Source: Zoroaster sp. YZ-2022 (lineage: Eukaryota > Echinodermata > Asteroidea > Forcipulatida > Zoroasteridae). Taken from it: 64,000 bases of DNA. Positions 53,586 to 64,000 of this stretch are shown one piece after another. Position 1 is the stretch's first letter. Each line of letters opens with the position of its first letter. The notes beneath the pieces are model-generated. The model saw nothing but the letters and a program-made list of their open reading frames with translations. It did not search any database and had not been told where the DNA came from. Both the position numbers and the translations under genes were made by a program. The stretch covers positions 11,333,087 through 11,397,086 of the forward strand of contig CM055819.1 in the NCBI GenBank assembly GCA_029582265.1. The letters are read 5' to 3'.

Positions 53586-54589
53586 GTAAGTTAGGCTTTG
53601 AGCCCAAAATGTATTTTTTGATACGAGGTTCTTGTGTGTGTGTGTGTGTGTGTGCATTTGTACACACTAGGGATCCTTGTGATTATGAATGTTGTATGTA
53701 ATGTATGTACATTTCCATTACAAAGGACATTGAAGCCATTATACACATTCATACTCAAAACTCAGTATACCTGATCAGTCAGGCCACATGCAATATCGAC
53801 AAATGCATGCTACAAATGTGTAAAATTGCAAGTTCCGGCTTCAGTGTGTCCATGTTGTTTGGACAGACACAAAAAATTGAGCCTGAAGGAAAGTGGTTTG
53901 TTTATATTTCACATGCTTTTAGACGCTCCATAATGTTGATGTTTTGTTAGTAATCAGCATTAGGAACATCTTGCTTTAAACTTCTGAAAATAGGATTGTT
54001 ATGGGACCACAGCTCAGCTAGGTGGACATGGGTGATACACTATGAAAATCTCGCTCGGTTAAAATTTCAATAAACACGGTTAAATTATGGGTACCCTTCA
54101 TTTTAACCTTAATTTAACCGTGTTAGTGTACGGTTAAATCGCCTTTAAAAAAATTCCTTTGTATTGTCTCGGTTAAAGTGTGGTTAAAACTCGGTACCTG
54201 TTCTGAGATCTACTGAGGGCTTGCTCATTAACTCTGCGGTGAGTTAATCCATTGTTGACGGAGATAATCCCATTACAAAAGGCTCTGCTTGCCCGAGATT
54301 TAACGGTCAATGTTTGTTCAACCATGCGCGAAAGAGTATCGTCCATGTTGTGTACATAGCGCAGCCCGCGGTCCATATGAACTTAGGCTGAATTTCGAAA
54401 TTGGGATAGGCGGCCGCGCGCCAGTCAGGAATGTGCCTACCGTCGCGTAGTCTGTTATAAGAGTTTGCCGGCGGCCGGCCATTTTTAGCGCCAAAAAAAG
54501 AAGGAAAAAAGTCCGTACCCCGGTTAGGATTGATGTCATGTAGTCAGTCAGCACTGACAACTTTGTCTCTGATCTGAGACTGATGAATA

Positions 54590-54627
<38 letters not shown>

Positions 54628-57600
54628 TGTACTTACACACCATTCGTTGTGGGGTACCAAACACAATGGAACAATGGTACCCCACAAGGAATCTATAGAA
54701 AATCTGGTACCCCACAGGAGAATTCTATAGAAAAGGGATAATAGAACGAACAAAGGAATACCCCACAAGTCAACGTATGTGAGAGTGTGTGCGTGTGTGA
54801 GCACATTCAAACTGGGGACATATAAGAAAAGGGACAATAGTCGGCCGGTTGCTATCACAATGGAGAACAATCATGTCCCCGCTATCCAGGACAAAGAAAT
54901 TGGACAAAGGAAGTCCCCGATTGCATGCATTTACACACGTGTGTGTGTGTGTGGGTGTGAACGTGTTTATGGTGTAAACCGAGGACATGTAACAAAAGGG
55001 AACAATAGGTCCTCGGTTGGCGCAAGTGTCCTCGGTTGGAAAACGTGTACAAATCTAATGGGAGAAGCCTCAAAAAGTTTAAGTCCAACAACAAAGGGAA
55101 CAAAAGAGGGGAACAATAGGATGTCCTCGGTTTACACCATATACAAGACTGTGTGTGTGTGTGTGTAATAAACCCTTTCACGGTATATGCGCCATGTTTT
55201 TGTTGGGGCAAAATTGTTTATTTCGAACATTCGTTGCCGTCTGCAACCCAGCGCTCGAACTTCACGCACGGTCTGGAATGTATGTGAAGTTAATTCGAGC
55301 GCTGGGTCCGGTCGCAGACGTACGGCAACGAGTGGTTTTCCCGTCCTTGGACACCGCATTAGGCCAACAAAAAAATGTTGAGTTGCCCTCCACCGACCGA
55401 CCCAAAAGTGCTGAAATCTCGGGTCGGGTTTTTAAAAAAAAAATTTTCCCCCGTCATTCATAGGTCTATTTATTAATGAAACTTACCAATTTTATGTGTA
55501 TAAAAAAATAATACGTTTGATTTGTGAAATTTTCCACTTGAAATTTACCGGTACCCAAGACTCAATCTACATGTTTTCAAATCGAATGGCCCCTGCCATC
55601 ACATGGTGCACTGCCTTTGTGCACACTGTGTACGATTGCGACTCAAATCTACACGTTTTCCAGTCGAATGGCCACTCACATGTTTTCCACTGGCTTCGTG
55701 CACTGTTTTGTATGTCAACGATTGCGACTCAATCTACATCGCCAAATCAAATGGCCCTCACATCGCCAGCACTGGCTCCCCACACTGTACGTGTGTCAAC
55801 GATTGCGACTCGATCTACACGTGTTCAAATCAAATCAAGTTGTTGAAAGATTATTATAAAGTTGAATGTGTGATGTCTTTATTTTTTAGGTACTTGTGCA
55901 TACTACTAGATCATTGTCTTTGAAAAACGTGGTACATGTATGTGGTTTCAATTCCAATGCATTTCAATCTTAAAATGACAGTCAAGGGAAAATAAAAAAA
56001 GAAAGAAGAATCCCGACCGACCGACCCGTTCAAATATTTTCACTGGAGGGCAACTCAACATTTTTTTTGGCCTTATGAAATACTTTTACATAGAATTAGG
56101 CCTACTGCAGAGTAAACCACTATAGTCTTCGGACTCTGCACTCTTTCCCGGTACATTTTCCCCAGGCACCCGACTAATGTCAGTACATGTACAATGCACA
56201 TGTACAGAGTACATAAAAACTGGCTGGGTGGATGCCGGGTGTTGATCAATATGCTTAACTTCATCCTTCATTCCGTCTATCTCTTTCAATATTCTCATAG
56301 CCTTGGTTTACGCTTGTTTTCAACTTAAAAAACAAAAAGTCATGATATCGCGACAGGAGTTCACATCATGTCTGAAAATTTCAACGTGGTACATGCACAA
56401 AATAAATTGTTATGGAGAAAATTGAAAACATTTTAGGAATTATACTCTTTGGAGTAGTTCCAATCCTATTTGCAGTATTTTTGCCCTAAAATTTTTACAC
56501 ATGTTTTCAGCTTAAAAAATAAAAAGTCATTATATCAGAACAGAAGTTCACATCATGTCTGAAAATTTCAAGATGGTACATGCACAAAAGAAATTTTTAT
56601 GGAGAAAAAAAGGTACGAAGACTTGCACATCTACGAGTTTGAGTGAATCACGTGCATCGTCAGTGTGCCGAAAAGGCAAGCTTTTTAACCGGGTCCAACT
56701 TGGGCTGATGGTGCAGTCAACTCGTTCGTCACACTGGCACCCGACTAATGTCAGTACATGTACATGTACATGTACAATCATTCAGAGTACATAATTATAC
56801 GTTGCACATTGTACATTGCAACCGTTACTGGCTGGGTGGATGCCGGGTGTTGATCAATCTGCTTAACTTCATCCTTCATTCCGTCTATCTCTTTCAGTAC
56901 TCTCATAGCCTTGGTTTACGCTTGTTTTCAACTTAAAAAACAAAAAGTCATGATATCGAGGCCTTTGTTCACATTTTGTGAGTAACATGATCCAAATCGC
57001 TTAACAAATATTTCTATTGGTTGTATGACGAGGTATGTGTTCTCATTCGACCAATAAGAAAACGCGTTTTACGCCCTATAGGCATTATACACAGAGCTTA
57101 ACGAATATTTATATTGGTTATATGACGACGTATTGTTCTCAAGCCAATAGAAAAATTTGTTACGCGCTATGCATAGGGCATTGCACACGTGTTAACTCGT
57201 ACATACCCTGAGTGCCTTCCAATGACTAGATCAAAATAGCACACTGGATGAGAATGTAATTCCTTGGACGATAATTTGTTTGGTGACAATCAGTATTTTA
57301 CACGCAAGGGCAAATCTAAATTACAGGTACACGTACATCACCTGACCAAAGAATTTAAAGAAAAGTAGGATGCATGATATCTACAAACATTTATTTATAT
57401 TTATACATGTAGTTACTTTTTAATAATAAAGTGCAGGATTTTACCCGAATACCGCCAAAATACCAATAAATACCGGTTCAAAAATAAAACCGGTTTTATA
57501 AAATCATCCGTTTTTGAGCCCCAGAGCGGGTCAATTTATCCCGACAGTCGAGGCTTACGTTTACTGGTCCTCATCGTATCCTTGTTCTTCGGCAACGATT

Positions 57601-57905
57601 ATTAAAACAACCCGTGATAATTAGGAACCCCGATGGATGAATTGTTATTTTAAGTCCTATTGTTAGTACCTGTTTGGCCCGCAACGTACCTCAGTTCGGT
57701 AGTCAACGCATTATATTACAGCCAATATGCAAATCTATCCAATCACGATGCGCAGAAATAGGCACATGATCATCAAACACTACATAATTGTCAATGCCCA
57801 CAAATTTCAGCACTACCGGGTCGCACGTGGTACACGTATGTCACTATGAACATCTCCTCCGTGAATGCACCGTGAAAGCTCGGTGAATTGCACTTTTTCC
57901 GTGAA

Positions 57906-59639
57906 TTTCACGGCGCTCGTTCCCATTTCACGGTGTGAGAGCACCGTGAATGCACCGTGAAACCACCGTTAAACAAATCTTTTGTTTGGTCCTCGGTGAA
58001 AGCTGGGTGAAAACGCGGTGAACCTCGAAAGCTCAGTTGAGGCCAGCTCATTAACTACATCAAAGGAAGTTATCCTCTTGCCCATTGTTGACGCTTTTGT
58101 GCATGTGATAATCCCTCTTGGATGGAAGGTAAACACACTAAACATAACGGTACTGTTGGTATTTTCTTCCTCCAGCTCCATGGTTATAGGTTGCTTGAAA
58201 ATTCTGCTACGACTTGACGGGCAGGTTACATTTCGGCATTGCAATTTGCGTCGCTGATCGTTTGCAACGATACAGGGGCCCCATTGCTTTTTGTTTGGCT
58301 TTCTTTAGCAGTAGAGGAAAATACAGTAGGCCTCGATGTCCGTTAACAATAAATGTAACTGTGAAATGATTAAATTAGCTGCCAAGGCTCATAGAAAACA
58401 CAATTCTGGCAGCTACAACAATCCTCTTTAACCCGGCAGGACTTTGGCCAAGGTCGGTCTCGTGTTTTGTATGTTTGCAAATTTATTTATGTTATTGTTT
58501 ATGAACCCGTGAGGTTTATAGTTTTGCGATATGACTCGATTAACGAACGCCGCTTTATTCACGTATCGCATCCGTGACTTGTGTGAGAGCGCGCCCGCCG
58601 CCCGCGAAACCGTTGTTGCAATCATTCACGGTGACCTCTAGTGCACGCTCAAAATGCATGCACGCCGCCGACACCAGCCGCGACCATGTGCTTCGCCGGG
58701 CCGGGGAACCCCGTAACAATTACACACTTGCTTATTACCACCACACGCAGTCCTCATTTATTTCCAGGATCGTAAACATTACCAACGTCAAGTGTCATTA
58801 TCTGGGTTCCTTCCTCCATGATTCATGTGTTTCTACTTTTTTCCGCAATATGATGTACTTTATGCTTTACAAGGAATCGAATTGTTTTTATTCAAAGCAA
58901 ATGGATTAATAATGATACTTGGCTTGTCACTTGAAATAATTTATTTGGCAATAGGCCTATGTATTTGTAAATATAAACAGGAAACTGAACATCAACAAGT
59001 TACCCTAAATATAAAGCTTTTATAAATTAGGCCTAGTCATGCACACGTATCAAAACGATGCGCTAAATAGTGTTTAAAGTTTATATTGATGATTTATATG
59101 TACAGTTTTAATACCTTGACGGTTGTGCCTACACTTGTCATTGATAACAGATCAATTATTACAAACGGCTTTAATTTGTTCTTCTCCATGGAACTGTCGC
59201 TTTACAACATCTTAGTCTTACAATAAATAAAACTAATCCTTACTCAAAACATAGTGCCATCAAAATTAGAGTTTTTCGTTACATGAGATGAGAAAAAGGG
59301 ACATCAAACCTCGGACGAATGACGATGCTCATTGATTGTTGATTACATCAATAAAATAATAATCATGAAGTTAAATTATCAAAACCGTAAGAAGATGATA
59401 GTCCATAATAAATTGGTTTCACACACAGCAGCTGCTTCCGCAGGTCATGTCCCCTGACGTGTTGATACAATTACGGGTAGTACACTTGGAAGGAGCCAGG
59501 CTGAAGTGCGCCCTCTTCGCTCAAGAATTGTTTTCTTTAAAAAAAAATGTCATTCCCAACAATTCATTTATTTATTTATTTCAGCTTTCTTTATTCAGGG
59601 TAGCAACGATTAAACTTCACAAAATTGTGTTATGATAGC
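57906..59639. other. inner transposon, left interior
   Basis: The first 150 bp are CGGTGAA-rich. Near 58033-58125 the phrases CCAGCTCATTAACT, CCATTGTTGACG and GATAATCCC also occur in the outer transposon at 44151-44208, so the two elements are related. A GC-rich patch at 58580-58720 has no recognised content. The rest is AT-rich. Confidence 0.55.
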
Positions 59640-62560
59640 TGAGTTCAAAATCGAATCATGCCTTGAATTTTCAATAACATACATGAAGCCGCTTAAGAAA
59701 TAATGAGCAAATTTGTTGACAAATTTGAGACTCTTTGCTCAAGTACGAGGTGCCCAATATCGATCCGTGAACCACAGAGATTGCCCGCCGAACGCTGGCC
59801 GCACGTCGGCCTGGGGTCGACCACAGGCAGCGTGTACCAGATTCATATTCATTCCTTGTGTCTCATCGTTAAAGATTTCTTTCTTAGAAATCCTTGCCAA
59901 AAATCACAACGCTTTTATTAAACGTCACCAAAATTGTCTCATGATATCGGACCATAAGTTCGAATCATGTCTTGAATTTTCAATGACCTACATGAAGCCG
60001 CTAAGAAATAATGAGCAAATTTGTTAACAAATTTAAGACTTCACTTTGCACAAGCACGACTGACTTCCACTGTAGAGATGTTTAAGAAATCCTTGCCAAA
60101 AATCACAACGCTTTTATTAAACGTCACCAAAACTGTCTCATGATATCGGACCATAAGTTCGAATCATGTCTTGAATTTTCAATAACATACATGAAGCCGC
60201 TTAAGAATAATGAGCAAATTTGTTGACAAATTTGAGACTCTTTGCTCATAGTACGAGGTGCCCAATATCGATCAGTGAACCACAGCGATTGTTCGCCGAA
60301 CGGGCCGCACGTCGGCCTGGGGTCGACCACAGCGTGTACCAGATTCATTCCTTGTGTCTCATCGTTAAAGATTTCATTCTAGAAATCCTTGCCAAAAATC
60401 ACAACGCTTTTATTAAACGTCACTAAAATTGTCTCATGATATCGGACCATAAGTTCGAATCATGTCTTGAATTTTCAATGACCTACATGAAGCCGCTAAG
60501 AAATAATGAGCAAATTTGTTAACAAATTTAAGACTTCACTTTGCACAAGTACGACTGACTTCCACTGTAGAGATGTTTAAGAAATCCTTGCCAAAAAATC
60601 ACAACGCTTTTATTAAACGTCACCAAAACTGTCTCATGATATCGGACCATAAGTTTGAATCATGTCTTGAATTTTCAATAACATACATGAAGCCGCTAAG
60701 AATAATGAGCAAATTTGTTGACAAATTTGAGACTCTTGCTCATAGTACGAGGTGCCCAATATCGATCAGTGAACCACAGAGATTGCCCGGCGAGCTGCGT
60801 CGCACGCGTCGGCCTGGGGTCGCACCGCGTGCAGCGTGTACCAGATTCATATTCATTCCTTGTGTCTCATCGTTAAAGATTTCTTTCTTAGAAATCCTTG
60901 CCAAAAATCACAACGCTTTTATTAAACGTCACCAAAATTGTCTCATGATATAGGACCATAAGTTCGAATCATGTCTTGAATTTTCAATAACCTACATGAA
61001 GCCGCTAAGAATAATGAGCAAATTTGTTAACAAATTTAAGACTTCACTTTGCACAAGTACGACTGACTTCCACTGTAGAGATGTTTAAGAAATCCTTGCC
61101 AAAAATCACAACGCTTTTATTAAACGTCACCAAAACTGTCTCATGATATCGGACCATAAGTTCGAATCATGTCTTGAATTTTCAATAACATACATGAAGC
61201 CGCTTAAGAAATAATGAGCAAATTTGTTGACAAATTTGAGACTCTTTGCTCATAGTACGAGGTGCCCAATATCGATCAGTGAACCACAGAGATTGCCCGG
61301 CCGAACGTCGCACGTCGGCCTGGGGTCGACCAGCGTGCAGCGTGTACCAGATTCATTCCTTGTGTCTCATCGTTAAAGATTTCTTTCTTAGAAATCCTTG
61401 CCAAAAATCACAACGCTTTTATTAAACGTCACCAAATTGTCTCATGATATCGGACCATAAGTTCGAATCATGTCTTGAATTTTCAATGACCTACATGAAG
61501 TCGCTAAGAAATAATGAGCAAATTTGTTAACAAATTTAAGACTTCACTTTGCACAAGTACGACTGACTTCCACTGTAGAGATGTTTAAGAAATCCTTGCC
61601 AAAAATCACAACGCTTTTATTAAACGTCACCAAAACTGTCTCATGATATCGGACCATAAGTTCGAATCATGTCTTGAATTTTCAATAACATACATGAAGC
61701 CGCTTAAGAAATAATGAGCAAATTTGTTGACAAATTTGAGACTCTTTGCTCATAGTACGAGGTGCCCAATATCGATCAGTGAACCACAGAGATTGCCCGG
61801 CGAACGCTGCCGCATCGCCGGCCTGGGGTCGACCGTGCAGCGTGTACCAGATTCAGATTCATTCCTTGTGTCTCATCGTTAAAGATTTCTTTTCTAGAAA
61901 TCCTTTGCCAAAAATCACAACGCTTTTATTAAACGTCACCAAAATTGTCTCATGATATCGGACCATAAGTTCGAATCATGTCTTGAATTTTCAATGACCT
62001 ACATGAAGCCGCTTAAGAAATAATGAGCAAATTTGTTAACAAATTTAAGACTTCACTTTGCACAAGTACGACTGACTTCCACTGTAGAGTTGTTTAAGAA
62101 ATCCTTGCCAAAAATCACAACGCTTTTATTAAACGTCACCAAAACTGTCTCATGATATCGGACCATAAGTTCGAATCATGTCTTGAATTTTCAATAACAT
62201 ACATGAAGCCGCTTAAGAATAATGAGCAAATTTGTTGACAAATTTGAGACTCTTTTGCTCATAAAGTACGAGGTGCCCAATATCGATCAGTGAACCACAG
62301 AGATTGCTCCGCCGAACGCTGCCGCACGTCGGCCTGGGGTCGACCAAGTGCAGCGTGTACCAGATTCAGATTCATTCCTTGTGTCTCATCGTTAAAGATT
62401 TCTTTCTTAGAAATCCTTGCCAAAAATCACAACGCTTTTATTAAACGTCAATTAAATTGTCTCATGATATCGGACCATAAGTTCGAATCATGTCTTGAAT
62501 TTTCAATGACCTACCGTACATGAAGCCGCTATAAAGAAATAATGAGCAAATTTGTTGACA
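59640..62560. repeat. tandem array, six units of about 505 bp
   Basis: The marker TGCCCAATATCGATC occurs at 59751, 60259, 60753, 61263, 61763 and 62274 (spacings 508, 494, 510, 500, 511). Each unit is itself built from two related halves that share AAATCCTTGCCAAAAATCAC, ATATCGGACCATAAGTTCGA and ATGAGCAAATTTGTT; one half adds CACAAGTACGACTGACTTCC. Most of the unit is almost invariant, but a GC-rich patch of roughly 50 bp after GAACCACAG differs in every copy. Confidence 0.95.
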
Positions 62561-62869
62561 AACCACTTTTGTGCCACTGTGTAACAAAACGTCTAATCTG
62601 CCTTTTTCACGAAAGCAGAAAAGTAGCAAAATTTACCGTGCTTGTCTTCAAACCGAAAAGCAAAAGGCAGAAAGCTGAACTTGTTTAAAGACAAAGAAAA
62701 GCGGAAAAGGCACTTGCAACAACGTTCAATCTGCTTTTTCAATATTTAGAAAGCTGAAAAGCAGATATCCACTTTTCGACCTCCACAGCTAGTTGGCACC
62801 ATTCTTGGATTTAAATTTTGCGGCCATCTTGGAAAATAAATAAAACGGCCTGCATCTTCTTTCTTGTGA
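62561..62869. other. inner transposon, right of the array
   Basis: Repeated GAAAAGCAGA, AAAAGGCAG and AAATCTGC-like words; no gene. Confidence 0.45.
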
Positions 62870-62871
62870 AG

Positions 62872-63000
62872 TGTCGTGGCCGAGCGGTCTAGATTACCGG
62901 ACTCAAGTTCTGGTGTTAGCAGCAGAATGTGGGTTCGAATCCTGGTCGTGACAATTGTGTCCTTGAGCAAGACACTTATAATTTGTTTCACTATAATTTT
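62872..63000 (+). repeat. tRNA-Leu-like SINE head
   Basis: The A box TGGCCGAGCGG (62877-62887), an anticodon-like region ACTCAAGTTCTGG that would read as Leu-CAA, and the B box GGTTCGAATCC (62932-62942) are followed by GTGTCCTTGAGCAAGACAC. Same tail as the SINEs at 24624 and 27490. It is a retroposon, not a working tRNA gene. Confidence 0.82.
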
Positions 63001-63710
63001 TATTTCTGTAACAAGCATGACTTGGATAAGTTTATGCAACCAGTAATACGCCATAGTTTTGTAAATTTTCCGAGAAATGCTAAGCCAACGGTAAGTGCGT
63101 CATTTCACGAAAAGTGCGAATTACTACATATGGACGATATGTTGGCCTCATAAAAACAGTATTGCAACACTTACAGTTTATGTCACCAAATTAAAACAAT
63201 AAATAAAAACACAATGTTAACCCGAAAAACATCAAGTTTATGCATTTGGATGTGGCAGTATTCAGTTCACTTTTTATTTTTATTTGCTAGTCGACCCTTT
63301 GACAGCATGTTGACGCACCACCAAAAGCGAAGCCTAGCCCTGGCCACGTAATGTACATTTTATAACATACACGCTTGTGCACGGTACAGTACACGAATTC
63401 GACGATCAATGCGTCAATGCTATAATTATATCCGACGACACGCTGCATGCACGCCTATGTACAGACTCGGCATGTATTATTTACGCTATGCGTGTTTTGA
63501 CTAAACTAATCCATTCATCCAAGATAAGCGCACAATGGGAGAGGTTATTACTACTAAAAGCCTAAACCATGCCTTGCTTTTGTGTCAGTGCAATAGGATT
63601 AAATCCACTGTATAACAATAGGAGACATACACTCGGTGAATACTCGGTGAAAACACCGTGAACGAAACCACTGGGGCGTAAGCACCGTGAACTCGCCGTG
63701 AAAATGCATT
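63001..63710. other. inner transposon, right interior
   Basis: Non-coding. The last 90 bp before the terminal repeat carry CTCGGTGAA and CACCGTGAA words, mirroring the left end. Confidence 0.5.
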
Positions 63711-64000
63711 TTCACGGAAAAAGTGCAATTCACCGAGCTTTCACGGTGCATTCACGGAGGAGATGTTCATAGTGTGTATGCATGTATACATTGTATATTA
63801 TGTGATGTACGTGTATACATGTATGTATACATGTGCAGTGTTACTGCGTTCTCTGTGAGGAATTCCCTTTCGAGTTTTTCGTGTTTATAAATCTTTTGAG
63901 TGAAATTTCCCGATTCTAGTGTATTTAAAAATGAAGAAATTATGGCCCAGTGGATTAAGATTTGTAAATAAAGTGTAGTTTTGCCACCATAATCCACTTA

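Larger units (their letters stand above)
57842..63774. mobile_element. inner CACTA-type transposon (5.93 kb)
   Basis: 64-bp perfect inverted terminal repeats (57842-57905 and 63711-63774) start CACTATGAACATCTCCTCCG. TGT is duplicated at 57839-57841 and 63775-63777, and copy 1 keeps the single TGT at 47768-47770. Subterminal words CGGTGAA and CACCGTGAA repeat inside both ends. A 3-bp duplication, a CACTA start and subterminal repeats identify the superfamily. No transposase was recognised, so it needs a helper. It carries a 505-bp tandem array and a SINE. Confidence 0.96.
51966..64000 (+). repeat. segmental tandem duplication, copy 2 (runs off the window)
   Basis: Near-identical to copy 1 from 41909 on, interrupted by the inner transposon 57842-63774, after which homology resumes at 63778 (equivalent to 47771) and continues to the window end. 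Confidence 0.93.
54038..64000. mobile_element. outer CACTA-type transposon, copy 2 (truncated by window)
   Basis: Same left end and flank (GGGTGATA|CACTATG) as 43971, so it was duplicated together with its surroundings rather than inserted twice. Equivalent features: cassettes from about 54650, hairpin 55232-55332, nested element about 55363-56070, direct repeats 56157-56957. Cassette 2 is altered here (GTCGGCCGG in place of GTCCCCGG). The inner transposon interrupts it at 57842. Confidence 0.88.

Noticed and set aside
59640..62560. CRISPR-like array
   Set aside because: Units of about 505 bp made of two related halves, in an animal transposon, are not the short repeat-spacer layout of CRISPR.
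62872..62990. tRNA-Leu gene
   Set aside because: The head has A and B boxes but the arms are degenerate and it continues into the SINE tail shared with two other loci.

Overview
The window looks like a repeat-dense, intron-rich animal genome, most likely a marine deuterostome invertebrate such as an echinoderm, although the species cannot be fixed from sequence alone. The clues are GT-AG exons a few tens of codons long, many ACATGTA and AGGCCTA words, tRNA-derived SINEs, short TTAA-flanked elements, a DIRS retrotransposon, and a scaffold gap of exactly 500 N. No complete intact host gene is visible. Most coding signal is either small exons or decayed element genes with frameshifts.

Layout: 1-5.4 kb holds AT-rich intergenic DNA, an inverted-repeat element and a 750-bp (GACT)n tract. 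6.4-8.9 kb holds a decayed RecQ-like helicase. 9.9-16.2 kb is the most unusual part: a CpG-containing, gene-dense island read on both strands. It opens with a paired-TGACGTCA plus TATA promoter-like hairpin, carries three tandem broken paralogues that share a MASIYGPS-type start, and contains several other unrecognised proteins. I read it as an old insertion of a virus-like or large self-replicating DNA element, broken by a hAT-like insertion and cut off by the N gap. 16.7-25.2 kb holds short elements (TTAA-flanked MITEs, a foldback element, a hairpin with a hammerhead-like core, minisatellites) and three or so short exons.

From 25.6 kb to past 54 kb there is a + strand series of small exons. 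From 28.6 kb on they read in phase 1-1 and encode Ser/Thr/Gln/His-rich linkers, so the gene can gain or lose exons without shifting frame. Its introns contain a 6.0-kb DIRS element on the - strand (30.36-36.38 kb) with inverted terminal repeats and an internal complementary region that matches both element ends, and a TA-flanked DNA transposon (37.9-39.2 kb). A part of the exon array was amplified, then a 4.7-kb CACTA-type transposon inserted, and then about 10.06 kb was tandemly duplicated (copy 1 41.91-51.97 kb, copy 2 from 51.97 kb).

Copy 2 was later hit by a second, different CACTA element (57842-63774) with 64-bp perfect terminal repeats and a TGT target duplication. The empty site is preserved in copy 1. 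That inner element carries a six-unit, roughly 505-bp tandem array. The result is a readable order of events: exon amplification, outer CACTA insertion, 10-kb duplication, inner CACTA insertion. Functions of the host gene and of the 9.9-16.2 kb island proteins remain unknown.
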